The translations under genes and the position numbers were made by a program. A DNA stretch of 64,000 bases from Lentihominibacter butyricus (GTDB taxonomy: Bacteria > Bacillota > Clostridia > Peptostreptococcales > Anaerovoracaceae). Under the pieces are notes generated by a model that searched no databases, had not been told where the DNA came from, and saw only the letters and a program-made list of their open reading frames with translations. Below, piece by piece: positions 34,309 through 43,276 of this stretch. Position 1 is the first letter of the stretch. Each line of letters begins with the position of its first letter. The DNA is taken from positions 253,786-317,785 of the forward strand of contig NZ_JAOQJP010000002.1 of NCBI RefSeq assembly GCF_025567305.1, given 5' to 3'.

Positions 34309-35343
34309 TTACCACACTTCGACTTTCCACAAACGTTCCTCATCTATACCGATATCTGCGACCACTATCTTTCCGCAGTAAGGAGCTGCGAACTTCTGAA
34401 GATGCACCGGCTTCTTTGCATGAAAAGTCACAGTGCAGTGTGCTGAAACGCTTCTGGTTTCAAGCTCCTTCTCGTCGGTAAGGTCACCGCCAAGTCCGGA
34501 TGGTATGTCGATCGCCACGACCATCGTGTCTTTGTGAGCGGGCAGATTCCCGGAATTTACCGAAAAGCTGTTTATATAGATCGCCGCTCTGAGGCCGTTA
34601 CCTCTTAGCTTCCCGCGGAAACCGGTCCCGTAAATCGGGTCTACTATCACATCAGGGATCTCTTTCAGTTCCAGCAGTGCACGATCGTTCTCCACCATAT
34701 CAGCAATGCTTATGCCGCGTTCCTTCAGCAGCTCAAAGTTGGTGATGCTGTTGGGAGTCTGCGGCGGACCGTCCACCAGCACGACTTTCACGGCATAGCC
34801 CTCATCGTGCAGAAGCCTTGCAACGACGAAGCCGTCTCCGCCGTTGTTTCCCTTGCCGCAGAAAATCAGCACTTTCTTCTGAAGACTGCGTTTGTCGACT
34901 CTGCTCACGAATCCGTTGCTGCCTTTTGTCATTATGTAAGCCGGTTTATCTTTCATGGCGCCCGCAGCACCTGCGTCACCGATGACCTTATCGAGCAAAG
35001 TGCCTGCCGGTGCAGTCTCTGCGACTTTTGCTTCCGGAATACCGGAGTTATCGCCGGCGGCCGTCATCGAAATGTCAGGCTTGCCCGTATATGCAGGCTT
35101 AGCAGAATTACCCGCACCTTTACCCGGAGCGGCTGATACATCTTTGCCGGAAGAACCCGCACCCTGATCCCCGACAGACCCCGCACGCGTTATGATGCTC
35201 CTGTAGTCCACAGTTTCCATTATCACTTCAGCCGCGCGGGTACCTGCGTTTTCCATCATCTGATAATATGACAGTCCATCCTCGTCTGCTCTTCTTTCGA
35301 GGATCTTCATCTGACCACATGTCACAAAATGTTCTCTGCCCAT
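34309..35343 (-). CDS. nnrE: NAD(P)H-hydrate epimerase with long low-complexity insertion
   Basis: YjeF N-terminal domain enzyme repairing hydrated NAD(P)H. 344 residues, about 100 more than a usual single-domain epimerase. The core blocks are MKILERRADEDGLSYYQMMENAG, FCGKGNNGGDGFVVARLL, DPIYGTGFRGKLRG and AIDIPSGLGGD. Between about residues 52 and 156 lies an Ala/Gly/Ser/Lys-rich stretch without fold-like pattern. The dehydratase half (YjeF C-terminal) is not present. It follows the hexose phosphomutase by five bases and probably shares its transcript. Confidence 0.88.
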   Translation of the reverse strand: MGREHFVTCGQMKILERRADEDGLSYYQMMENAGTRAAEVIMETVDYRSIITRAGSVGDQGAGSSGKDVSAAPGKGAGNSAKPAYTGKPDISMTAAGDNSGIPEAKVAETAPAGTLLDKVIGDAGAAGAMKDKPAYIMTKGSNGFVSRVDKRSLQKKVLIFCGKGNNGGDGFVVARLLHDEGYAVKVVLVDGPPQTPNSITNFELLKERGISIADMVENDRALLELKEIPDVIVDPIYGTGFRGKLRGNGLRAAIYINSFSVNSGNLPAHKDTMVVAIDIPSGLGGDLTDEKELETRSVSAHCTVTFHAKKPVHLQKFAAPYCGKIVVADIGIDEERLWKVEVW

Positions 35344-35348
35344 GACAA

Positions 35349-36893
35349 CTACTCCATCACGCTCATATCGAGTCCGTCATATCCGGCAAGGAATTCTCTC
35401 ATCACATCCGCGATCACCTTGCAGCCGCCTTCGATGTCTGCCGCCATATTGAGCGGAAGGATCGGGTCGTGCAGCGACTTTCTGAGAAGGCACCAGCCGT
35501 CCGCAAAGTTTATCCTCACGCCTTCATAGTTTGGCTCTTCAAGCGAAAGCTCGTCCGACTCCTCCGCAAAAGCTTTGAGACCCGCCAGGACTTTATCTCC
35601 GTATCCCGCAAAATCCGCACTTACAATCGGTATGCGCACTTCCTTTTCATCGGCAGGATCCTGCAGATCCTCGATCACGCTGTCGAGCGTCTTTCCTTCC
35701 TTCCTGAGCTGCGCCGCTTTTATCACGATCTTCGTCGCCAGATACGCGCCGTCATCGAGAAAGTAATTCTCTTTCAACGCAGCATGCCCGGAAGTCTCTA
35801 TCGCCAGCTGGCAGTCGATCCCTTCCTCATTGAGTTCCTGCGCCTTGTTTATCACGTTCTTATATCCTCTCTTGAATCTCAGGTGTCTGAGCCCAAGTCT
35901 GTTTTCTATGAAATCAGTCAGCTGTCTGCTCGTGATGCTGTCGGTCACGACCGTCGTACCCGGGTGTTCCTCTGCAACGAGAGCTGCCGCCATCGCAACG
36001 ATGCCGTTTCTGGCGATCTCTCTGCCCTTTCCGTCTACAGCCGCCGATCTGTCCACGTCGGTATCGAATATAAGTCCGAAATCCGCACCCGACGATATCA
36101 CTTTTGTCATGATCGAATTCATCGCATCGCGATCCTCAGGATTCGGCGCATGGTTGAGAAACATGCCGTCAGGCTCCAGGAACTGGCTCGCTGACACGTC
36201 AGCGCCAAGAGGCTTCAGCACGCGCTTTGCATAAAATCCGCCGCTGCCGTTTCCTGCATCCACCACTATCTTCATTCCCTCGAGAGGTCTGTCTCCATTG
36301 TCAGCACCCTTCACGATGAGGTTTTTCAGATGATCGCAGTACACCGTCATCACATCGCCCTCAACCATCGGGTAGACCAGCTTGCCGAAATCTCTGACCC
36401 TGGCATCGTGATTGCTGGGCTCCCCGAGCTTCGCTCTACAGGCCTCCTCATCAGCAGCATACTCCAGGATCTGTGCGATATCTCCCTTGTTCAGGCCGCC
36501 TTCAGCCGTGAAAAACTTGAATCCGTTCCTGTTGTACGGCAGATGGCTGGCAGTCACCATGATGCCCGCATCGCATGCAAACTCCGGAAACACCGTTGTC
36601 ATGAACATCGCCGGCGTCGATGCGAGTCCGCAGTCGTACACCTTTACACCATAAGGTCCGAAGCCATTCATCATTCCCTGCACCAGGCGCTTTCCCGAAA
36701 TTCTCGGATCACGTCCGACCGCAACGGTCAGATCCTCCGGCTTTTTCCCCGATCTATCGCTGAGCCAAACCACGAACCCGCGCGCTATATCCTCCGCAAC
36801 GTCCGGAGTCAGGTTGGGCAGTTCCCCCGGAACACCCGTTATCGCAATCCCTCTTATATCGCTTCCGTTCTGCAGTTTTTTATAATTCTTCAT
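35349..36893 (-). CDS. Phosphomannomutase/phosphoglucomutase family
   Basis: Alpha-D-phosphohexomutase of 514 residues, interconverting hexose 1- and 6-phosphates for cell-surface sugars. The phosphoserine loop is TASHLPYNRNGFKFF, the metal loop DTDVDRSAAVDGKG, and the sugar-binding loop near ETSGHAALKENYFLDDGAY. The N-terminus (NGSDIRGIAI) and C-terminal domain are complete. First gene of a two-gene unit with nnrE. Confidence 0.92.
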   Translation of the reverse strand: MKNYKKLQNGSDIRGIAITGVPGELPNLTPDVAEDIARGFVVWLSDRSGKKPEDLTVAVGRDPRISGKRLVQGMMNGFGPYGVKVYDCGLASTPAMFMTTVFPEFACDAGIMVTASHLPYNRNGFKFFTAEGGLNKGDIAQILEYAADEEACRAKLGEPSNHDARVRDFGKLVYPMVEGDVMTVYCDHLKNLIVKGADNGDRPLEGMKIVVDAGNGSGGFYAKRVLKPLGADVSASQFLEPDGMFLNHAPNPEDRDAMNSIMTKVISSGADFGLIFDTDVDRSAAVDGKGREIARNGIVAMAAALVAEEHPGTTVVTDSITSRQLTDFIENRLGLRHLRFKRGYKNVINKAQELNEEGIDCQLAIETSGHAALKENYFLDDGAYLATKIVIKAAQLRKEGKTLDSVIEDLQDPADEKEVRIPIVSADFAGYGDKVLAGLKAFAEESDELSLEEPNYEGVRINFADGWCLLRKSLHDPILPLNMAADIEGGCKVIADVMREFLAGYDGLDMSVME

Positions 36894-36990
36894 TTGCTTA
36901 TCTCCTAATAAATATGTTTTCTGTTAAGATCCGGCTGCTTTCGCAGCCGCTACATTTATTATAGTCTAAGCCGGGGACACATAAAAGGAA

Positions 36991-37431
36991 TTATTTTCTT
37001 TTTTCGACATTGTTCTCATGTGCAAAGCGCAGGCGCACGCGATGCAGGCTGCCTGCGACCAGCAGCATGACCAGGCTCAGAGCAAACCAGGCAAGCGAAA
37101 ACAGCGGGCAGACCTGTCCCATTATATTGCCCGGCTGATCTGAATAGTCCCAGACATGCCATTTGAACCACATATTCACTATGATGCCTACAAAAAATTC
37201 GAATACCGTAAAGATGCAGGCTCCCGCTGCGGCTTTCACCAGCGTAGGAGCTCTGTCGTTCTCTTTGAGATAGTAATAGAATGTCAGCAGACAGGCTCCC
37301 CCGGTCAGCGCCATCGACCAGTGAGTATACCCTCTGAACATATATTCAATTATAGAATACCCTGCGGCTCCCGCAAAAAACACTATAATACTCATACTTA
37401 TAGTATCTGCCGGCCGCAGGGATGTAGTCAT
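36991..37431 (-). CDS. CmpB-type putative ABC transporter permease
   Basis: Integral membrane protein of 146 residues with four helices. The signature FFVGIIVNMWFKWHVWDYS followed by NIMGQVCPLFSLAWFA is that of the ABC_trans_CmpB (PF06541-like) family of uncertain function. ATG 37431 is the listed start. It is read with the protein at 37470-38048, 38 bases upstream. Confidence 0.75.
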   Translation of the reverse strand: MTTSLRPADTISMSIIVFFAGAAGYSIIEYMFRGYTHWSMALTGGACLLTFYYYLKENDRAPTLVKAAAGACIFTVFEFFVGIIVNMWFKWHVWDYSDQPGNIMGQVCPLFSLAWFALSLVMLLVAGSLHRVRLRFAHENNVEKRK

Positions 37432-37469
37432 GTTATTTTTATGAAAATCGCAGCGTTTCGCATGCCGGG

Positions 37470-38048
37470 TTATTCATCGGATCCTTCGGTTTCTTCCCTT
37501 TTTTCGGTTTCTTCCGCTCCATCCGCTGCGCCGGATACGGTATCGTCATCCGCCTTAGCCCGGAGGTCTCCCGCGACGTGCTCCTGATCGTCTGCAGACT
37601 CAGCACCTGCAGCCTTTACCTGAAGATCCCCGGAATCCTCAGCTTTCTCTGGATCGCCCGAGGCACCCTCCGCCTCCACGCTCAGCGCGCCGATCGTGTC
37701 CTGCATGTCCGTTGATACATACAGACTTTCGTCTGCGGATGCTTTGCAGGTCCCGAAGCTCTGCGCTTTCTGCAGCATGCTTATGATCCTGCCTGCGGCG
37801 AACAGGAGCGCGCCGTAAACGAAATAGCTTATCGAACCGGTCACGATGTACTGGACCGCGTCGAGCTTCATGTCTGACAGAGTCATCCCGTAGCTGCTCG
37901 CATAATTTACGACGTACATGGAATTGACCACGATCATGTAAATGCAGATCGCCATGAGCACTGCTGCGGCGATGTAAAACGCTTTCACGATGCCTGATGT
38001 TTTCTGTCCTGATGTCTTTTTTCTGCCTGTTCTGTTTGTCGATCTCAT
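37470..38048 (-). CDS. Hypothetical two-helix membrane protein with acidic tail
   Basis: Not recognised. About 192 residues from ATG 38048, which has GAGGT upstream. A basic N-terminus (RSTNRTGRKK), two transmembrane helices at about 20-43 and 65-85, then a C-terminal tail of nearly 100 residues rich in Asp, Glu, Ala and Ser without pattern. It may partner the CmpB-like protein next door; no function is proposed. Confidence 0.7.
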   Translation of the reverse strand: MRSTNRTGRKKTSGQKTSGIVKAFYIAAAVLMAICIYMIVVNSMYVVNYASSYGMTLSDMKLDAVQYIVTGSISYFVYGALLFAAGRIISMLQKAQSFGTCKASADESLYVSTDMQDTIGALSVEAEGASGDPEKAEDSGDLQVKAAGAESADDQEHVAGDLRAKADDDTVSGAADGAEETEKREETEGSDE

Positions 38049-38220
38049 CAAAATTACCTCACATATCATTTATAATTACATTATTTTTACATATTATTCA
38101 TCACATGTGTGTAACTGCGATGCTGGAAATATGCTCGGTTTGTGTGCTTTTTTTCTTGTGATTTTCACAGAACGGCGCTTATCTTTGATGGGAATCGCTG
38201 TTTTTATATTTTGCACATTA

Positions 38221-38245
38221 TATAATTGAATGTATACATATTCAA
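38221..38245 (+). promoter_or_regulatory. Candidate -10 and operator before azlC
   Basis: TATAAT at 38221-38226 with a weak -35. A palindrome, TTGAAT - 8 bases - ATTCAA (38226-38245), overlaps the -10 and the probable start, where a repressor would block transcription. Behind it, before azlC, are several AGGAGA-like purine tracts. Confidence 0.4.
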
Positions 38246-38330
38246 TGGTACTCTAATAAGGCAGGCTTAGACGCAGGAGAAATATATAAGAGATATAGAA
38301 GAAATACAGGAAAGATACAGGAGATATTTT

Positions 38331-39062
38331 ATGGATCAGATGAAGCTTTCTTCAAACTTTAAAAATAAGAGACAGACCGTGATGAGAGCCTTGAAGTGCG
38401 CCTTTCCATATACGATACCGATATTCGCCGGGTTCTGGTTTCTCGGCCTCACATACGGGATATATATGAACGTTTCCGGATTCAGCTTCTGGTATCCGAT
38501 GTTCATGAGCATGACTATTTTTGCCGGTTCGGTGGAATTCATAACCGTGAATCTGCTGCTGGGTGCGTTCAACCCGATCCAGGCGCTCGCGATGGCGCTG
38601 ATGGTAAATGCACGGCATGTTTTTTACGGGCTGTCGATGCTGGACAGGTTTCGCGGCACCGGCTGGAAAAAGCCGTATCTGATCTTCGGCATGTGTGACG
38701 AATCGTTTTCGATAAATTATTCGGCTGAGATCCCGGAGGATGTGAATCGCGGCTGGTTCATGTTTTTCGTCACGCTGCTGAACCAGCTTTACTGGGTCAC
38801 GGGGTCCACGCTCGGCGGCCTGTTCGGTTCGCTGATAAGATTCAATACGGACGGGCTTGAGTTCGCTATGACTGCGATGTTTGTCGTGATTTTTATGGAA
38901 CAGTGGTTAAAGGAAAGGCAGCACGCGTGCTCGCTGATCGGGCTTGGTGTCTCTCTGCTGTGTCTCGTGCTGTTCGGCGCGGATGATTTTATCATTCCAT
39001 CCATGATCGCGATACTGGGTATCCTGACGATCATCAGGAAGCCGATCGAGAAAAGGCTGTGA
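38331..39062 (+). CDS. azlC: Branched-chain amino acid exporter subunit AzlC
   Basis: Larger subunit of the AzlCD exporter for branched-chain amino acids in the membrane. 243 residues with about seven helices. GFWFLGLTYGIYMN, FAGSVEFITVNLLLGAFNPIQALAMALMVNARHVFYGLSML are the family hallmarks. AGGAGATATTTT precedes the ATG. azlD follows after 257 bases, unusually far because a repeat array lies between them. Confidence 0.94.
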   Translation: MDQMKLSSNFKNKRQTVMRALKCAFPYTIPIFAGFWFLGLTYGIYMNVSGFSFWYPMFMSMTIFAGSVEFITVNLLLGAFNPIQALAMALMVNARHVFYGLSMLDRFRGTGWKKPYLIFGMCDESFSINYSAEIPEDVNRGWFMFFVTLLNQLYWVTGSTLGGLFGSLIRFNTDGLEFAMTAMFVVIFMEQWLKERQHACSLIGLGVSLLCLVLFGADDFIIPSMIAILGILTIIRKPIEKRL

Positions 39063-39114
39063 CCGGATGATGGGTACAGGCAGATGCGCACTGCAGAGTT
39101 TTGCAAAAGCTGCA

Positions 39115-39305
39115 GGATGTCGCCCTTCGGGTGGCGACAGATAGATGAAGTACCCCAGGGGTGCAACCTGATGTCGTTCCTAACAGGGAACGACAAACAT
39201 ATGAATCGCCGCAGGGCATACCTTAATGTCGGCTCTCAGCCGACAAACATATGAAGCACCACAGGGGTGTGACCTTTATGTCGACCTGTAGTCGACAAAT
39301 ATATG
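39115..39305 (+). repeat. Double-hairpin repeat array between azlC and azlD
   Basis: A partial unit (39115-39144) and three full ones at 39145-39200, 39201-39250 and 39251-39302, ending ATGAAAGGA as azlD ribosome site. Hairpin-2 stems are GTCGCC/GGCGAC, GTCGTTCC/GGAACGAC, GTCGGCT/AGCCGAC and GTCGAC/GTCGAC. Confidence 0.88.
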
Positions 39306-39319
39306 AAAGGATTTTTTAA

Positions 39320-39649
39320 ATGATGACTTTAACGCAGCAGATCGTCACGATCGCGATGGTCATTCTGGGAACGATGCTGACCAGATTTGTACCGTTTTTC
39401 GTTTTCCCTGCCGGAAAACCTACACCTAAATATGTGCAGTATCTCGGGAATGTATTGCCGCCTGCAGTCTTTGGACTGCTGATAATATACTGTCTGAAAA
39501 ATGTCAGCATCTTCACGGGCAGCCACGCTATACCCGAATTACTGGCGATCACGCTGGTGATCGCCCTCCACACATGGAAACGCCAGATGCTGCTTTCGAT
39601 CGCCGGCGGCACGATATTTTACATGATACTCGTGCAGTTCATATTCTAA
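39320..39649 (+). CDS. azlD: Branched-chain amino acid exporter subunit AzlD
   Basis: Small membrane partner of AzlC. 109 residues, four helices. TRFVPFFVFPAGKPTPKYVQYLG and LPPAVFGLLIIYCLKNV are AzlD hallmarks, as is the C-terminal ALHTWKRQMLLSIAGGT. ATG 39320 or 39323 can both use the AAAGGA from the repeat array. Confidence 0.92.
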   Translation: MMTLTQQIVTIAMVILGTMLTRFVPFFVFPAGKPTPKYVQYLGNVLPPAVFGLLIIYCLKNVSIFTGSHAIPELLAITLVIALHTWKRQMLLSIAGGTIFYMILVQFIF

Positions 39650-40089
39650 GGCGTTTGGGGCATTTACCAAAACTTTATTTACTCACTTTTATCTTTGGTA
39701 TTTTTACCCCCAAAATGCCCCCCGTAGCGCTATCTAAAAACCAAAAACTCACCTCAGACAAGCGACTTTTAGCATTTTCTCACGTTAAAATGCTCTATTT
39801 TCCAAGAAAAAATACCAAGAAGATGACTTTGGATCCAGCTTCTTGGTATCATGACCATTTTCAAATCTGATTTTTTTAAGGATAATGCTAAAAATAGATT
39901 GTCCTTATTTCATTTTTGGTATTTTCACAGTACCGGAGAGTTCTCTCACGCAAACGAATCATACGCCTTGATCTACACACAATCACAAGCTCACACATCC
40001 GGCCACAAACACCGCATGGCTCTATGGGCTGCCGACTGCGATCAGCCCCATATGATCACACAATCACAGGTCCGCCCGCAGGTCAGCAC
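39650..40089. repeat. Non-coding region with repeated TACCAA hairpins
   Basis: No gene is supported. Hairpin 1: GGGGCATTT (39657-39665) with AAATGCCCC (39713-39721), containing TACCAAA (39665-39671) with TTTGGTA (39694-39700). Hairpin 2: AGCATTTT/AAAATGCT (39771-39778/39787-39794). Hairpin 3: ATACCAAGAAG/CTTCTTGGTAT (39812-39822/39839-39849). A fourth TTTGGTATTTTC is at 39914-39925. Past about 39950 nothing is seen. Confidence 0.55.
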
Positions 40090-41019
40090 CTAGCGCTTGT
40101 CCTTAATAAACTCCGCGATGTTGCGGAATTCGATCTCTGCGCGTTTTATCATCGATTCGTCCGTCGCGAAGGCCACATGCGGTGTAACGACTGTATTCTT
40201 TGCATTTATCAGCGGTTCATCCGCATCGAGCGGCGGCTCCTTATCGAACACGTCGATCGCCGCGCCTGCGATCCTGCCGCTGTTCAGCGCATCGGCGAGA
40301 GCCTTCGTATCGACCACCGGCCCGCGTGCAGTATTTACGAGAACTGCGGTCTCTTTCATGAGCGCCAGTTCTTCTGCTCCGATCATTCCGCGAGTCTCAT
40401 CAGTGAGCGGCACATGCAGCGAAACCACATCCGCCTGCGCCAGCAGCTCCTCAAGGCTCACATAGCGAACACCCGCAACTTTGCCCGGCGTTCTGCTGTA
40501 TGCGATCACGTCCATCCCGAAAGCAGCTGCAAGCTTTGCAACTCTGGCGCCGATCGCGCCGGTCCCGACGATTCCCATCGTCCTGCCTTCGAGCTCGAAC
40601 CCGATCAGTCCGGCTTTCGTGCCGCCATTGCGGGCAGCTGTATCGCACTTGCCGATGTTCCTGCAAAGATCCAGCAGCAGTCCGAAAGTCAGCTCTGCCA
40701 CTGCCGTCGTGGCGTATCCCGCGCAGTTCTGCACTTTTATGCCGCGCTCCTCGCAGTACTTGAGATCGACATGGTCAAGACCCGTGAATGCCACCGCCAG
40801 CATCTTTACATTTTCGCATTTTTCCAGTACTTCCCGCGGAAATGGCAGGTTACCGATCGCGATTATATCTGCGTCGCGGCCGCGCCTGCCGAGCTCCTCC
40901 ACGTCGGTCGTCCTCGTATCGTAACAAACTATTTCAACATCATTGCCCACGGCCTCGCGCGCGATCTGCATGAATTTTTCCTGCTCCACGCCGAGAGGCT
41001 CCATAACTGCTATTCTCAT
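40090..41019 (-). CDS. D-2-hydroxyacid dehydrogenase
   Basis: NAD(P)-dependent reductase of 2-oxoacids such as hydroxypyruvate or glyoxylate. 309 residues from ATG 41019 (GGAG ten bases upstream). The Rossmann loop is GIVGTGAIGARVAKLA; the catalytic trio is Arg in VNTARGPVVD, Glu in DVFDKEPP and His in TPHVAFAT. An aminotransferase that can use glyoxylate or pyruvate starts the next unit upstream, which suggests a serine/glycine or 2-oxoacid link; not proven. Confidence 0.92.
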   Translation of the reverse strand: MRIAVMEPLGVEQEKFMQIAREAVGNDVEIVCYDTRTTDVEELGRRGRDADIIAIGNLPFPREVLEKCENVKMLAVAFTGLDHVDLKYCEERGIKVQNCAGYATTAVAELTFGLLLDLCRNIGKCDTAARNGGTKAGLIGFELEGRTMGIVGTGAIGARVAKLAAAFGMDVIAYSRTPGKVAGVRYVSLEELLAQADVVSLHVPLTDETRGMIGAEELALMKETAVLVNTARGPVVDTKALADALNSGRIAGAAIDVFDKEPPLDADEPLINAKNTVVTPHVAFATDESMIKRAEIEFRNIAEFIKDKR

Positions 41020-41178
41020 ATCTGCACATCTCCATTTCTTCTGGTATATCCAGATTATATGCTCTGAACGGCCGCGAGTCAACAGGACTCAGGCGCAGAA
41101 ATCGCAGGCGTACTGATCATCAGCGGGGTGTGACGGGCATGCCTGCCGTCATACATGCACAGCGATGCGCGTCCACCC

Positions 41179-42309
41179 TTACTCCATCGCTGCCAGGAAT
41201 TCCGCCTTCATGCTGCAGCCGAGCTCGTATCCGAGATCCGCAAACGTCTTATCCATCGCATCGAGCGTCATCGCCATGTCATCGACATTGGCATTTTCAC
41301 CCATGTGCCCGATCCTGATCACCTTTCCTGCCAGCACATCGAAGCATCCGGAGATCATCACATTGTACTTGTCCCTCATCGTCGACAGGATCTGCTCGTC
41401 CGTCAGTCCATCAGGCACCTCGATAACCGTAACGGTGTTCGCATATCCCTCCTTCAGATAAAGCGACAGCCCGGCCTTGCACACCGCCTGCCTCGTCGCA
41501 GCTGCGATCTTTGCATGGCGCTCCACGATATCCGGCTCAGCCTTCACGTTGTCCACCGCGACCCTTAAACCGTTGATATCACTGATCGGCATCGTGTACG
41601 GGAACCACTTGTCCTCGTAATAAGTTTTGAACGTCAGGATGTTCGCGTAAAACGCAGCGATCGGCGTCTTGCGGTTTTCCATGGCAGCCATGGCCTTGTC
41701 GCTCACCCAGAGCATCGTCAGTCCTGCCGGAGCAGAAAGCGCCTTCTGCGAGCCGCCGCAGAGTATGTCGATCTGGCTTTCGTCCACATTCACGTACTCG
41801 CCGAACATTCCGGCCACGGAGTCCACCACTGAAAGTATGCCGAACTCCGCGAGCATCGGGCAGATCACCGAAACGTCGTTGATCACACCGCTCGGAGTGT
41901 CGCAGTGCACTACTGTCGCATATTTGAAGTCCGAGTCTTTTTCGAGGAAAGCTCTCAGCTCTGCCGCGTCGATCGGTTTCTGATAGTCCGACGTGAACAG
42001 CACAGGCTCGCCTCCGTACATCTTTACAAAATCCGCAAAGCCTTTTCCGAATATGCCGTTATCGAGCACGAGCACTCTGTCTCCCGGCTCTGTCAGCGAC
42101 GCGCACGCCGCTTCAAGCCCGAGTATGCCCTCGCCGCCAAGTATATATGCCGTTCCCGACGAATGCAGGAGCTCCTGCAGCAGATCGCACGTCTCCTTGT
42201 AAAATTCGCAGAAAGCCACATCCAGATCAGGGTTCGTGGTCTCCAGACTCCTTGCCATTCTCACGTTTTCACGGACCTGCGTCGGTCCCGCCGTCATTAT
42301 CTTGTACAT
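41179..42309 (-). CDS. Class V aminotransferase (alanine/serine--glyoxylate type)
   Basis: PLP enzyme of 376 residues. MYKIMTAGPTQVRENVRMA opens it as in the serine-pyruvate/alanine-glyoxylate subfamily, and the PLP lysine is in CGGSQKALSAPAGLTMLWVS. VDSVAGMFGEY has the PLP-binding Asp. GAGGTAATGAT precedes the start. Physiological donor and acceptor cannot be told from sequence. Confidence 0.9.
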   Translation of the reverse strand: MYKIMTAGPTQVRENVRMARSLETTNPDLDVAFCEFYKETCDLLQELLHSSGTAYILGGEGILGLEAACASLTEPGDRVLVLDNGIFGKGFADFVKMYGGEPVLFTSDYQKPIDAAELRAFLEKDSDFKYATVVHCDTPSGVINDVSVICPMLAEFGILSVVDSVAGMFGEYVNVDESQIDILCGGSQKALSAPAGLTMLWVSDKAMAAMENRKTPIAAFYANILTFKTYYEDKWFPYTMPISDINGLRVAVDNVKAEPDIVERHAKIAAATRQAVCKAGLSLYLKEGYANTVTVIEVPDGLTDEQILSTMRDKYNVMISGCFDVLAGKVIRIGHMGENANVDDMAMTLDAMDKTFADLGYELGCSMKAEFLAAME

Positions 42310-42344
42310 ATCATTACCTCCTCGTTGTATTTCCGATATCCTTT

Positions 42345-42382
42345 ATATACTCATAAAGCCCGGGACCGTAACGGCCCGGGCT
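42345..42382 (-). terminator. Candidate terminator after the ECF S-component
   Basis: AGCCCGGG (42357-42364) pairs with CCCGGGCT (42375-42382), with CCG/CGG inside; read on the minus strand it is followed by TTTATGAG. The T-run is short. Confidence 0.55.
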
Positions 42383-42403
42383 GTTCCATGCATTAAGATG
42401 CGA

Positions 42404-42937
42404 TTAGTATCTTGCTGCGATCTCCTTTAATTTTCCTGCAAACGGCACTACGATGATACCTGCCACTACGACCTGCACCACGTTGCCCGGGATCGAGCCG
42501 AACGGAGCGATCCAGTTTCCGTAAAGGATGACTTCTGCAAAATAGTATCCTACGATTTTTATGACCAGTGCAGCCGCAACTGCGATAGTGTTTGCCACTA
42601 CCGGACGTACCCTGAGCTTTTCAGAGATCGTACCTGCTACGAATCCCATGATGCCCACGATTATAAATGTGAACGGCGCCCATGCTGTCCAGCCTGAGAT
42701 CAGGTCAAAGAGACCCATTCCTATGCCGCCTGCGATAGCACCTGTCTTTCTTCCGTATATGAATGCCCCCAGAAAAAGCGGCACGTTTCCAAGATGGATA
42801 AGTCCGCCATTGCCGATAAACGGCAGTCTGATGTTGATAAACATCGTTGCGACCAGCGTCAGCGCGATAAAAAGACCGTTGATGACCAGCATCTTAGTCT
42901 TGCTCTGCGGTGTAACTGTACCTGTGTTTGTGTTCAT
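42404..42937 (-). CDS. ECF transporter S component
   Basis: Substrate-binding membrane subunit of an energy-coupling-factor vitamin importer. 177 residues, six hydrophobic segments. LPFIGNGGLIHLGNVPLFLGAFIYGRKTGAIAGGIGMGLFDLISG is split across the typical S-component core (helices 2-4). GAGAGAGGAAACAAA precedes the ATG. The ECF energising module (EcfA, EcfT) is not in the window. Substrate unknown. Confidence 0.85.
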   Translation of the reverse strand: MNTNTGTVTPQSKTKMLVINGLFIALTLVATMFINIRLPFIGNGGLIHLGNVPLFLGAFIYGRKTGAIAGGIGMGLFDLISGWTAWAPFTFIIVGIMGFVAGTISEKLRVRPVVANTIAVAAALVIKIVGYYFAEVILYGNWIAPFGSIPGNVVQVVVAGIIVVPFAGKLKEIAARY

Positions 42938-43238
42938 TTTGTTTCCTCTCTCGTTTATATCATTTTTGGTTTCTGTAATTACTGTTAAATATCATACATC
43001 AGTACTATACTTATTAAAATATACAAAATTATTTATTTTTATAATAACAGATATGCTTTTTAACCATATTAAGCGTACAGAAATGGTAAAGAACGTGCAA
43101 TTATATGAGAATATTCGGGACAGTTCGGCAGCGTACATGATTTCCGGCCGCCGGCCGGCACCGCACGAAAACCGGCAGACCGCGTTGAAAAAGGCACGCC
43201 GATGTCGCGCAAATGTCTGCCATCCTGCAAGCCTCCGC
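42938..43238. other. Divergent intergenic region
   Basis: The first 130 bases are AT-rich and should hold the promoter of the ECF gene, but no clear -35/-10 pair stands out. 43130-43230 is GC-rich with GGCCGCCGGCCGGC. No gene. Confidence 0.45.
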
Positions 43239-43267
43239 TTGACTTTTTTGCAAATGAAAAATATAAT
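43239..43267 (+). promoter_or_regulatory. Promoter of the MATE exporter
   Basis: TTGACT (43239-43244), 17 bases, TATAAT (43262-43267). It starts the structured leader at about 43274. Confidence 0.88.
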
Positions 43268-43276
43268 GATCTCTAA

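Noticed and set aside
38070..38330. T-box leader for azlC
   Set aside because: No AGGGTGGNACCGCG antiterminator sequence is seen.
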